The notes under the pieces were generated by a model, which saw only the letters and a program-made list of their open reading frames with translations, searched no databases and was not told the DNA's origin. Shown piece by piece: positions 16,281 to 23,616 of a stretch of DNA of 64,000 nt. Where the stretch lies: NCBI GenBank assembly GCA_016200005.1, contig JACQFP010000020.1, forward strand, positions 114,280 through 178,279, written 5' to 3'. This DNA comes from Verrucomicrobiota bacterium (lineage in GTDB: Bacteria > Verrucomicrobiota > Verrucomicrobiia > Limisphaerales > PALSA-1396). Each line of letters begins with the position of its first letter. Positions within the stretch are counted from its first letter, which is position 1. A program made the translations under genes and the position numbers.

Positions 16281-17329
16281 TCGCGGTTTGGCACGAGCAC
16301 GATCTTGCCGGTCACACCTCCCCTGCCGAGCAATTCGTGCGCATGTTTTGCCTCAGCAAGTGGAAATCGCTGCGCGATCAGCGGCTTGATCTTCCCGTGT
16401 TGAAGGAGATCCAATAACGCGATCAGATCCTGTCGAAACACTGCCGGTCTCAGCCGCTTGAGCGTCTGGATGCTGTAAGGAATCACGCGTTTCCGGCCCG
16501 GAAGAAGCCAGCCGCCAACTATGAACAACCCAAAGATGCCGATCTCACGAAAGCGATGGCGCCGACCTCCACGACCGGAAGCCACCCGTCCGCCGCGCAG
16601 CGAGCCCGTAAGCCCATAAGCCACCACCCTCCCGCCACGCCGCAGAGCCTCGCGCGACCGCCAGATATGTTTGCCTCCGATCCCGTCGAACACCGCGTCA
16701 ACGCCCTCGCTTGTGAGGCGGTGAGCTTCTTTCACAAAATCTTGATGCACGTAATCAATCGGGATTCCGCCAAGACTGATAACCGTCGGCTCCCCCCGCG
16801 ATGAACAGGTGCCGTACATCTCCAGCCCAGCGAGGCGACCAAGCTGCAAGAGTGCCGTGCCGACTCCGCCGGACGCGCCGTGAATCAAAACCCGCTGGCC
16901 TGAACTGACCTTTGCCGAGCGATACAGCATTTGGTAGGCAGTGACGTAGTTCAAAATGAGGCTGACAGCCTCGACGGCGTCCAACCCGGATGGCACCGGA
17001 ACCAGTTCGCGTTGCTGCAGACAAACGAATTCCGCGTAAGCACCGTGGATTGGCAGGGCGGCGACTATCTGACCTGGTTCGATTCCAGAGACACCGTCGC
17101 CGAGCCGATCCACCACGCCGACCAGATCCCAACCCGGCGTGAACGGCACTGGGGGCGTCTCGGGATGAATACCCTCGCGCATCATTACATCGGGCAAGGA
17201 GACGCCTGCAGCCAGCACCCTCACCCGCACCTCACCCGGCTTTGGCCCGGGGCATTCTTCTTCGACGACCTTGATCGCCTCGGGTCCGCCGTAGTGGGTG
17301 ACGATGATGCGCGTGTGTTTCACTGGCAA
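16277..17329 (-). CDS. medium-chain dehydrogenase/quinone oxidoreductase
   Basis: The 350-residue protein has a GroES-like N-terminal domain (VRVLAAGVSLPDVMMREG, PGWDLVGVV) and a Rossmann domain with the nucleotide-binding motif HGASGGVGTALLQL. It lacks the zinc-ligand Cys/His pattern of classical alcohol dehydrogenases, so a zeta-crystallin-like NADPH:quinone reductase is likelier. The start is a TTG at 17329, with a GTG two codons later as alternative. It follows the HsdS gene closely and its stop overlaps an HsdS remnant, so it may be inserted cargo. Confidence 0.85.
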   Translation of the reverse strand: MPVKHTRIIVTHYGGPEAIKVVEEECPGPKPGEVRVRVLAAGVSLPDVMMREGIHPETPPVPFTPGWDLVGVVDRLGDGVSGIEPGQIVAALPIHGAYAEFVCLQQRELVPVPSGLDAVEAVSLILNYVTAYQMLYRSAKVSSGQRVLIHGASGGVGTALLQLGRLAGLEMYGTCSSRGEPTVISLGGIPIDYVHQDFVKEAHRLTSEGVDAVFDGIGGKHIWRSREALRRGGRVVAYGLTGSLRGGRVASGRGGRRHRFREIGIFGLFIVGGWLLPGRKRVIPYSIQTLKRLRPAVFRQDLIALLDLLQHGKIKPLIAQRFPLAEAKHAHELLGRGGVTGKIVLVPNRE

Positions 17330-17386
17330 ATCAGCTTGGGAAGATTATTCCGGCCCATTTCCCGCCTGGGGTGCCTTGGTGGTTGT

Positions 17387-18070
17387 TCATAATTCTCCTT
17401 TGAAGGCTTTGTCAAGAATGGCGGGGAGCAAGGCGGCCAACTCGGCGGCGGTCTCGGCTTGCAGGCGCTTCAGCGCGTCCAACTCACTCCAAATCTTTTC
17501 GCCGGTATGTTGCTGCTCGATGTCCGGCATCGGGATTTCTATTTCGAGAAATTGCTCTGGCCGGGTGCGTTCGCGCCGACCACCGACCCCGCGCGTCGCG
17601 TGAGTCAACCGTCCCCAGAACCATTCGGTTCTGACAAGCGGGTCTAAATACTTTGCGCTTGCCTCCGCTTCCACGCATCGGAATGTTCGATACTCAGGCG
17701 ACACATGCCACCCAGATAGCTCGGGTGGACAAACGTCCACCGCTCCCTCCCAACCTTTAACTTGGCTCAAAACCAAAGCACCTTCGTAGAGTCGATTAAA
17801 GGCTGGGTATTGCGTCCCCGTTCCTGGGAGCGCAGATTTCCCAAACAAACCTGCACCGAAACTCTTGATCCCGACCTGTGGATAAGAACCCTCAAGCCGC
17901 ACCGGCACTTCTTCTTCGTCAAGATGGAGTAAATCGCGAAGTTTTCTTTTGCGGCTGCCCGCCAAACGCAAGTGCAGACTTGTGACAAGCTTCGAGGCGT
18001 CAACTGATTCGCCACGTTCTGTCGGCGTCAGCACCTCGCCCAGCCGCACGGTTGGCCACGGTTTGGTCAT
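17387..18070 (-). CDS. type I restriction specificity subunit HsdS, single recognition domain
   Basis: The ATG at 18070 (MTKPWPTVRLGEVL) gives 227 residues: one target recognition domain of about 180 residues and one conserved coiled-coil region ending ALKRLQAETAAELAALLPAI then KAFKGEL. Ordinary HsdS has two of each (about 400 residues), so this is a half-length form, which in other systems can dimerise. No hsdM or hsdR gene survives in the window except a 28-residue HsdM stub at 19121. The final GGAGAATTATGA couples to a 19-residue frame ahead of the dehydrogenase. Confidence 0.8.
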   Translation of the reverse strand: MTKPWPTVRLGEVLTPTERGESVDASKLVTSLHLRLAGSRKRKLRDLLHLDEEEVPVRLEGSYPQVGIKSFGAGLFGKSALPGTGTQYPAFNRLYEGALVLSQVKGWEGAVDVCPPELSGWHVSPEYRTFRCVEAEASAKYLDPLVRTEWFWGRLTHATRGVGGRRERTRPEQFLEIEIPMPDIEQQHTGEKIWSELDALKRLQAETAAELAALLPAILDKAFKGEL

Positions 18071-18084
18071 GCGCGTGCTTCCTT

Positions 18085-18225
18085 GCGGGAGCGGAGCGCG
18101 GTTGTGTCCAGCGGACCAGCCGCAGCACCTTCGCCACGAATAGCGCGCTCGAATCCTTCCAACGCGCCCCGGTCTGCGGACGTGCTGCGGGTGGCGCTCC
18201 GCACACACCCGCGCTCCGGCCTGAT
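18085..18225. repeat. dispersed palindromic repeat cluster
   Basis: The stretch between the HsdS start and the antitoxin start contains gagcgcggttgtgtcc, agccgcagcac, gtgctgcggg and cgcgctccgg in alternating orientation. The same words recur at 23408-23530 and near 21311-21340, so this is a dispersed REP-like family. Confidence 0.5.
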
Positions 18226-18264
18226 TTGACAGGATGCGGTTGTTGCTGGCATCTTGTCGCCGTT

Positions 18265-18516
18265 ATGAGCATCACCGTCCAACTCGATCTGCCGGAAGCC
18301 CTGGTCGCCAAGGCGCGGGCCAAGGGCTTGCTCAACCCCGCCCATTTGACCCAGTTGATTGCACGCGAACTGGCGGAAGATGAGGACACCCGCAATTTCT
18401 TTCAGATGGCCCGGGAAATTCGTTCCCTGCCCGGCGAACCGATGACCATGGACGAAATCCAGCAGATCGTGGAAGAAGTCCGGACCGAACGCGCCGCGCG
18501 TGAAGCTGGTCATTGA
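18265..18516 (+). CDS. probable antitoxin of a PIN-domain toxin-antitoxin pair
   Basis: The ATG at 18265 (MSITVQLDLPEALVAKARAKG) gives 83 residues. The N-terminal beta-strand plus helix resembles ribbon-helix-helix antitoxins, and the acidic C-terminal half (MTMDEIQQIVEEVRTERAAREAGH) would bind the toxin. The toxin gene overlaps its 3' end by 17 bases, the usual antitoxin-first arrangement. It would bind its own promoter and neutralise the PIN nuclease. Confidence 0.8.
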   Translation: MSITVQLDLPEALVAKARAKGLLNPAHLTQLIARELAEDEDTRNFFQMAREIRSLPGEPMTMDEIQQIVEEVRTERAAREAGH

Positions 18517-18928
18517 CACCAACACGCTCGTCTCCGGCACGCTTTGGAGCGGGCCACCCTCCCGATTGATTGATGCGGTGGAACAGGGGCGAGCAACCCT
18601 GGTGTTGTCGGCGGCGCTGCTTGCCGAGTTTGGCGATGTGGTCGGTCGCGACCGGCTTGGTGGCCGGCTGGCGCTGCACAATGTCACTCCGGCCAAGCTG
18701 GTCGCCCGCCTTGCCCGGCAGGCTGAATTGGTTTCCCCTGCACCGATCCCTTTGCCGCCATCCCTGCGCGACCCGAAGGATTTGATCGTGTTGGCAGCGG
18801 CGGTGGCGGCGCGAGCAGACGCCATCGTGACTGGCGACGATGACCTGCTCTCGATGAAATCGTTTGCAGGCATCCCGATCATGAAAGCCCGGGAGGCACT
18901 GGAAAAACTGGGACTGCCAGCAGAGTGA
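18500..18928 (+). CDS. PIN-domain toxin (VapC-like, COG1569 type)
   Basis: The protein has 142 residues. MKLVIDTNTLVSG carries the first catalytic Asp, LLAEFGDVVGR the Glu position, PKDLIVLAAAVAARADAIVTGDDDLL the remaining acidic residues. PIN toxins are Mg-dependent ribonucleases that cleave tRNA, rRNA or mRNA when freed from antitoxin. It overlaps the antitoxin gene by 17 bases, implying coupling. The pair lies in plus orientation between minus-strand restriction remnants, as expected for an accessory module. Confidence 0.88.
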   Translation: MKLVIDTNTLVSGTLWSGPPSRLIDAVEQGRATLVLSAALLAEFGDVVGRDRLGGRLALHNVTPAKLVARLARQAELVSPAPIPLPPSLRDPKDLIVLAAAVAARADAIVTGDDDLLSMKSFAGIPIMKAREALEKLGLPAE

Positions 18929-18929
18929 T

Positions 18930-19034
18930 TCATGCTTTGTGTTTCGCGAGGAGTTCGGTGATGTTCCTCATGATTTCCGCGATCCGCTGCTCTTTCTTCA
19001 GAAGTTCGGCAGCGAGTTGGCGGAGAGTCATCAT
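18930..19034 (-). CDS. 34-residue coiled-coil frame, status uncertain
   Basis: An ATG at 19034 opens a 34-residue frame, MMTLRQLAAELLKKEQ onward, ending ELLAKHKA. It is a regular amphipathic helix with no frameshift. It lies between the HsdM stub and the HsdS gene, in their orientation, separated from the HsdM stub by TTCAGC-type repeats. It could be a genuine small gene or another remnant of the hsd operon. Confidence 0.3.
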   Translation of the reverse strand: MMTLRQLAAELLKKEQRIAEIMRNITELLAKHKA

Positions 19035-19041
19035 AAAAAAA

Positions 19042-19131
19042 GGCTAAAGGTTGAATGCTGAATGCTAAAGTGGTTTTTAGATTTCCAATCCATTTTGTTT
19101 CAGCCTTTAGCTTTCAGCCTTCAGCCTTTCC
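19042..19131. repeat. TTCAGC/GCTGAA-type repeat (inverted clusters)
   Basis: Left part: ggctaaaggttgaatgctga and aatgctaaag; right part: cagcctttagctttcagcc and ttcagcctttcc. The two halves are roughly reverse complements. The same words occur at 21180, 28501 and 30056, so this is a dispersed family. It cuts off the HsdM stub. Confidence 0.65.
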
Positions 19132-19207
19132 AGTTGGTGTCGCGCGCGGATTTCAGGAGCGTCCCGAGGGATTGGGCGGTGGTGGGTTTGGTAACAGGTG
19201 TTGACAT
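19121..19207 (-). pseudogene. N-terminal stub of type I methyltransferase subunit HsdM
   Basis: The 28-residue frame from ATG 19207 contains TTAQSLGTLLKSARD, the start typical of HsdM proteins, and then ends abruptly at a TTCAGC repeat. Everything after the first 25 or so residues of the roughly 500-residue subunit is missing. It lies 36 bases downstream of the OLD-family gene and in line with the half-HsdS gene, indicating a former hsd operon. Confidence 0.55.
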
Positions 19208-19243
19208 CAATAATTCCAAAACTTCTAAACGAGTTGAGTTGGG

Positions 19244-21115
19244 TTAAACCTCTGCGAGGGTTTTCATGTCAGTGAACCAACTGAGAACATGGCCATCTGG
19301 GTCAACCTGATCCAAACGACCCTTTGTCATCAACACAGCGGCATGTTCGTTGAGATTACGCTTCACGTTTGAAATCTTCTTCTCTTTCACATCCTCGGCG
19401 AGCGCTGCCCATGCCGTGGGACTCCCGGTTGCTGCGTGAACCATCTCTGCGATCTTGGCTGGAACGTCATCGAACTCCGCGAAGTTGGCAACCAAGCCGA
19501 GAGCGATGTTACACACACTGGCGTAGGCTTCGTTGATCGCCTCGAAATGCAGGTAGTTCTCCATTTCTTTTTTGCCCGTGATGACTGCCTTGCATCTAGC
19601 ACGCGCGTTAATCGCGTCCGCTTCCGCCTGATACTTCGCGGCTGTCGGCGGAGGCTCGTCCCTATCGAAAAGATGGAATTCAGGTCTGGACAGAGGCTCA
19701 AGGCGCGAGGTCCAAAGTGCCAAGGACGAGCCCCCGAGAGGGAAGAAAATCAGCTCCGAATCAAGCTCCATCTTCTCCAAGTCAAACACGTCACAGCCCG
19801 CTTGCCGAAGCACCCTTGCCATGTTCTTGAGGAAAGCAATGTCGTGTCGCCCTTCGACTCCGATGAATAACTTGATGGCGTTATCCGGGAGGACGCCGAG
19901 CGATTTGGCGAACAGCGCATTCGTTTCGCCACCGCCTTGAAGAACTTCTCGTGTCTTATCCGGTTTAAGGTGGATGTATCGCAAATATGTGTCCGGTAGC
20001 GTTCGGGCGAGCATAGGAGTATGCGTCGTGAGGATGACTTGGCTGTCCGTGGCTAAGTCCAGGAGTGCGCTGACGAGCAGCCGCTGATTGTGCGGGTGTT
20101 GACTTGTTTCTGGTTCTTCGATGGCGTAGATCACTGGCGCATCGTTCTTCTCACGCGCCTGTTGCTCCGCTTTTGCGCGGAAGAAATTGAGCAGAACTAG
20201 GCGCTTCACACCGCTACCACGCTTGTTAATGGGAATGTCTTCGTCACCAGTGATGCTCACATTGAAAAGCGTCTCCCACTTCTTCAGCGTAATCTGTGGA
20301 TTCAACTGTTGCGCAAGTGACTCGTCCATCTCCTTTAGCTTTTCGAGCGTCGCCTTCGCAATCCGTCGAACCTCAGTTTCGACATGGCTTGCGATGGCGT
20401 TCAGTTCCACTTCTCTTTGCTTGATTGCTTCCTTGACCGCAGTTTTGAGCGGATCTTGCGCTTCTGGATCTTGGTCTGTGCTTGCACGATCCGATTTGAA
20501 AAGCGCAAGCAATGGAACGTATGCCTTGATTCTGTCCCACGGCTTGTTTGTTTTGTCTTCATTGAGCGGAACAAACACCGTCTTTAGTTTCAGGTCGCCG
20601 ACTGATTCACGAATGCGTTGCCTCAACTGTGCATTTACCTTGGGGTCAACGCCGCTCAAATTGACTTTCAATTTCTCAGCCCGCTTCTTCAGCTCTGGGT
20701 TTTTTAACTGGACCAGGTCGGCAACGTCGTCAGCGGTGGGGTGAAGGGCGAAAGCCGTAACGCTGGTGCATTTAGGTGTTGCGAGGTGGCCGCTGAAGGT
20801 CTTGTGAATTTCAAGTCGACCGTCCGCGTTAAGGAGATATTCGGCCTGGAATGATGTTGGGTTGTCTTCGTCAATGATTACGCTGAGAGGCAGTCCAGTG
20901 AACTCGCAAATTATTGTGAGGTCTTTTCCCTCACCGTCTTTGGTCGCGTCATGCTTGTCTGGCGCGCCTTCATTCAAAAAGATGTCGAGCGCGTCCATCA
21001 CTGAGGACTTACCAACATCGTTCTTGCCGACGAAGGCTGTCATGTCATCGAAATCAAATCTAAATTCCTTCTTATAGCAGCGGAAGTTTCTGATTCGTAG
21101 GCGGGCGAGTTTCAT
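19244..21115 (-). CDS. OLD-family ATP-dependent endonuclease (AAA ATPase plus TOPRIM)
   Basis: The protein has 623 residues. An SMC-like ATPase domain has Walker A GKNDVGKSS (about 31-39), a central coiled coil, a signature-like KRGSGVKRLVLLNFF, and Walker B VIYAIEEPETSQHP. A C-terminal TOPRIM domain begins at IKLFIGVEGRHDIAFLK (conserved Glu) and includes HLFDRDEPP. OLD proteins are nucleases of phage defence or DNA repair. No GajB-like UvrD helicase is adjacent, so this is a stand-alone (class 1) form. It is next to restriction remnants, which supports a defence role. Confidence 0.9.
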   Translation of the reverse strand: MKLARLRIRNFRCYKKEFRFDFDDMTAFVGKNDVGKSSVMDALDIFLNEGAPDKHDATKDGEGKDLTIICEFTGLPLSVIIDEDNPTSFQAEYLLNADGRLEIHKTFSGHLATPKCTSVTAFALHPTADDVADLVQLKNPELKKRAEKLKVNLSGVDPKVNAQLRQRIRESVGDLKLKTVFVPLNEDKTNKPWDRIKAYVPLLALFKSDRASTDQDPEAQDPLKTAVKEAIKQREVELNAIASHVETEVRRIAKATLEKLKEMDESLAQQLNPQITLKKWETLFNVSITGDEDIPINKRGSGVKRLVLLNFFRAKAEQQAREKNDAPVIYAIEEPETSQHPHNQRLLVSALLDLATDSQVILTTHTPMLARTLPDTYLRYIHLKPDKTREVLQGGGETNALFAKSLGVLPDNAIKLFIGVEGRHDIAFLKNMARVLRQAGCDVFDLEKMELDSELIFFPLGGSSLALWTSRLEPLSRPEFHLFDRDEPPPTAAKYQAEADAINARARCKAVITGKKEMENYLHFEAINEAYASVCNIALGLVANFAEFDDVPAKIAEMVHAATGSPTAWAALAEDVKEKKISNVKRNLNEHAAVLMTKGRLDQVDPDGHVLSWFTDMKTLAEV

Positions 21116-21462
21116 GGAGATTTGTCACGCCGAATACAGCAGCTTTTGCAGTTGGTTGACGGCGTTGCTGTGCATCGTAGGAAAATGCTGAAGGCGGAAT
21201 GCTAAAGGCTGGAATTGTTTCTGAGGGCGCGGTTTCATTTTCTATTAGCGTTTAGTGGGGCAAGGCTACTGACGAGCCGGCTCGCGGGGACGCTCGCCCC
21301 ACCAACTGCCGGCGTGCTGCGGCTCACAGAGCCGCGCTCCATTCCGGCGTCCGGCCTGTTCTCCGTCCTTTTGGGCGTGATGAAGGTTCTGCAAGTATCG
21401 GCTCCAGCGATCATGGGTCACTGTCAGCCAGCCTACTCGTCGTTTGGAAAAAATGAAGGAGT
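21116..21462. other. repeat-rich intergenic region upstream of the OLD gene
   Basis: It holds a 16-residue frame at 21125-21175 (minus, ending NQLQKLLYSA) just upstream of the OLD start, a TTCAGC-type repeat at 21180-21213, a GCTCGCGGGGACGCTCGCCCC element near 21280, and a gtgctgcggctcacagagccgcgctcc palindrome near 21311. No larger gene is supported. Confidence 0.45.
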
Positions 21463-22467
21463 TTATTTCGGCAACGGCAGGTATTTTGCGAAGAATTGAT
21501 CCATGAAATACTCGCAACGGTGATGGACGATCTCGGCGGCGTCCATCGTGTGCGGCCAGCCTTCCAATCGGTCATAAACCACCGGGATGCCCAATGCCTT
21601 CAACCGCGACGCGAGCCGGTCGGATTGTTCGATGGGCACAACATCGTCGATGGTGCCGTGGAGAATGAGCGTGGGCGGATCGTCTTTGGTCAGGTAGTTC
21701 ATCGGCGAGAGGCGCAGATAAAGGCCGGGCGCTTCGTCGTAGGTTTTGTCGCCGAGAAACTTTTTCACAACTCCGGCTTTACGGGCGAAGTCGGTGGTCA
21801 AATCGTACGGGCCGTAAAAGTCCACGACGGCCTGCACGCGGCTGCTGACTTTCGGATTGCCGCCGTTGCCTTCCAGATCGGGAACATCGGAAGAATAACC
21901 AACCATCATTGACAAATGTCCACCGGCCGAACCGCCAATCGCGGCGATGTGGTCGGGATCGACGTGAAACTTGGCGGCATTGGCGCGCAGCCAGCGGACG
22001 GCGCATTTGGCATCCTCCACGGCGGCGGGAAACGGCGCTTCACCGGAGAAACGATACGAGATGGTCATCGCCACGTAACCTTTTTGGGCGTACTCTACCG
22101 TGTAGGGTTTGTAAACGTCGCGGGAACCACCCGACCATCCTCCGCCGTGAATGAAAATCAGTCCCGGCACCGGTTTCGATATTTTTTCGGGCGCATAAAG
22201 GTCCAGGAGCAGCGCGCGTTCGCCGACTTTGCCATATTCGATGTTCTTCTGCTCGATCACACCGGGGGGCATTTCCTTGGGCGCTTTGACGAGTTTGATG
22301 TCGCCGGAGGCAATGGCGGCCATCACCTCGGAGGGAGTTTTGTAACCGGGCGCGGGCGGCGGCGTGTTCTCATCGCCAATGGAGGTGAAAGCGGGGAGCA
22401 ACGACGCTGACAATGAGATGAAGACACTCAATGCGCGATTTGCGGAATTCATTTTCATCATATTCAC
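21463..22467 (-). CDS. secreted alpha/beta hydrolase (BD-FAE/esterase-lipase type)
   Basis: The 334-residue protein has an N-terminal signal peptide (RALSVFISLSASLLPAF). The hydrolase signature is complete: oxyanion HGGGW, nucleophile elbow GGSAGG, acid in LHGTIDDVVP, and His in WPHTMD. Such proteins in Verrucomicrobia remove acetyl or feruloyl groups from polysaccharides. Its 5' end overlaps the 3' end of the MBL hydrolase gene by 4 bases, so the two are co-transcribed. Confidence 0.9.
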   Translation of the reverse strand: MNMMKMNSANRALSVFISLSASLLPAFTSIGDENTPPPAPGYKTPSEVMAAIASGDIKLVKAPKEMPPGVIEQKNIEYGKVGERALLLDLYAPEKISKPVPGLIFIHGGGWSGGSRDVYKPYTVEYAQKGYVAMTISYRFSGEAPFPAAVEDAKCAVRWLRANAAKFHVDPDHIAAIGGSAGGHLSMMVGYSSDVPDLEGNGGNPKVSSRVQAVVDFYGPYDLTTDFARKAGVVKKFLGDKTYDEAPGLYLRLSPMNYLTKDDPPTLILHGTIDDVVPIEQSDRLASRLKALGIPVVYDRLEGWPHTMDAAEIVHHRCEYFMDQFFAKYLPLPK

Positions 22468-23285
22468 TGAAGCAGAGGCTGAACGGCAGGACGCTCCAAT
22501 TGGGCGAGCGATAAAGTAGAGCAGGGGACATCCTGGGAGCTGGATTGAATCTGCACGTGGTGCGCGCCCATTCTTTGAAGGCGTTCGCTGACGACGCGAT
22601 GGGCGAGTTCGGGCCGATTGCAGTCGCGGCTGAGGTGGCCGAGATACAAGTGCCGCAGTTCAGCGGACACAATCTGTTCGGCGGCGTCGGCAGCACCATC
22701 GTTGGAAAGATGGCCGTGCCGGCTCAGGATGCGTTGTTTGAGACTCCAAGGACGGCGCGTGTCATCGTGCAGCATTTTCACATCGTGATTGGCTTCGAGC
22801 AGGAGAACATTGGCGGAGCGGACGCGTTCTATGACGAGTTTGGTGGTGTGACCGAGGTCCGTAAGAAAACCAATGTTGCCCGCCGGAGTGCGCAACAGAA
22901 ATCCAACGGGATCGGAGGCATCGTGTGGCACGGTGAACGTGTCCACGGTGATATCGCCGACCTCGAAGCTCGCACCGGTGCTGAACACACAACATTCAAA
23001 TCGCATTTGAAGCTGGAACTCGATGGCCTCCTTGGTGAGCCGGTTGCAGTAGATCGGGACATTCAATTTTGCCCCGAGGCCGGTAAGTCCCTGGATGTGA
23101 TCGGAATGTTCGTGGGTGATCAAGATGCCGGTCAAACTTTCCGGCGCGCGGCCGATGCTGGCGAGGCGCTGGCGAATCTGGCGGCCACTGAATCCGGCGT
23201 CGATGAGGATGCGGGCATCCGGTGTTTCCAGGTAGGCACAGTTACCGCCGGAACCGCTGCCGAGAATCGTCAAGTGAACAGCCAC
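22464..23285 (-). CDS. MBL-fold metallo-hydrolase, YycJ/WalJ type
   Basis: The 273-residue protein begins LTILGSGSGGNCAYLE, the typical YycJ start, and has the di-zinc motif THEHSDH at about 58-64, then VPHDASDP, LTDLGHTTKL and EANHD, which complete the metal site. YycJ proteins are predicted 5'-3' exonucleases linked to DNA repair and cell-wall regulation. Its stop overlaps the start of the downstream esterase gene by 4 bases. The C-terminal tail after about residue 235 is longer than usual and Gln/Ser-rich. Confidence 0.9.
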   Translation of the reverse strand: MAVHLTILGSGSGGNCAYLETPDARILIDAGFSGRQIRQRLASIGRAPESLTGILITHEHSDHIQGLTGLGAKLNVPIYCNRLTKEAIEFQLQMRFECCVFSTGASFEVGDITVDTFTVPHDASDPVGFLLRTPAGNIGFLTDLGHTTKLVIERVRSANVLLLEANHDVKMLHDDTRRPWSLKQRILSRHGHLSNDGAADAAEQIVSAELRHLYLGHLSRDCNRPELAHRVVSERLQRMGAHHVQIQSSSQDVPCSTLSLAQLERPAVQPLLQ

Positions 23286-23407
23286 GATGCGACGTTAGTA
23301 CGGCTGGCGTAGCGGGGCAATATTTTTCCTTAAGGATTTGGCGATGTTGAACTGGAACTTCTGAAAAGCACAGGTGCGCATTTCGATACTGCCTCCGAAA
23401 CTGAAAC

Positions 23408-23530
23408 GGAGCGCGTCTGTGTCGTCCTCGACCAGCCGCAGCACGTCGAAGTGCCCAGAGGCATTCGGTTCATACGAGCGGCCACTGATTGCGAAACGGC
23501 TGCGGCTGGTCTTCGACACAGCCGCGCTCC
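23408..23530. repeat. long inverted repeat upstream of rpoN
   Basis: The left arm (23408-23443, ggagcgcg, ctgtgtcg, accagccgcagc) and the right arm (23497-23530, gctgcggctggtc, tcgacacagccgcgctcc) are reverse complements with a few mismatches, separated by 53 bases. Words from it recur near 18090-18225. It lies 86 bases before the rpoN start. Confidence 0.65.
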
Positions 23531-23616
23531 GGGTGCGGTGCCAAGGATTCGCCCAAAGCAAACGAGGTGCCGCTTTCTGGCTTGTCAAAAGCTTGGCCAT
23601 GCTTAAAGTCAGCCGC

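Noticed and set aside
19244..21115. Gabija system
   Set aside because: The OLD-type protein could resemble GajA, but no UvrD-like GajB helicase gene is adjacent on either side.
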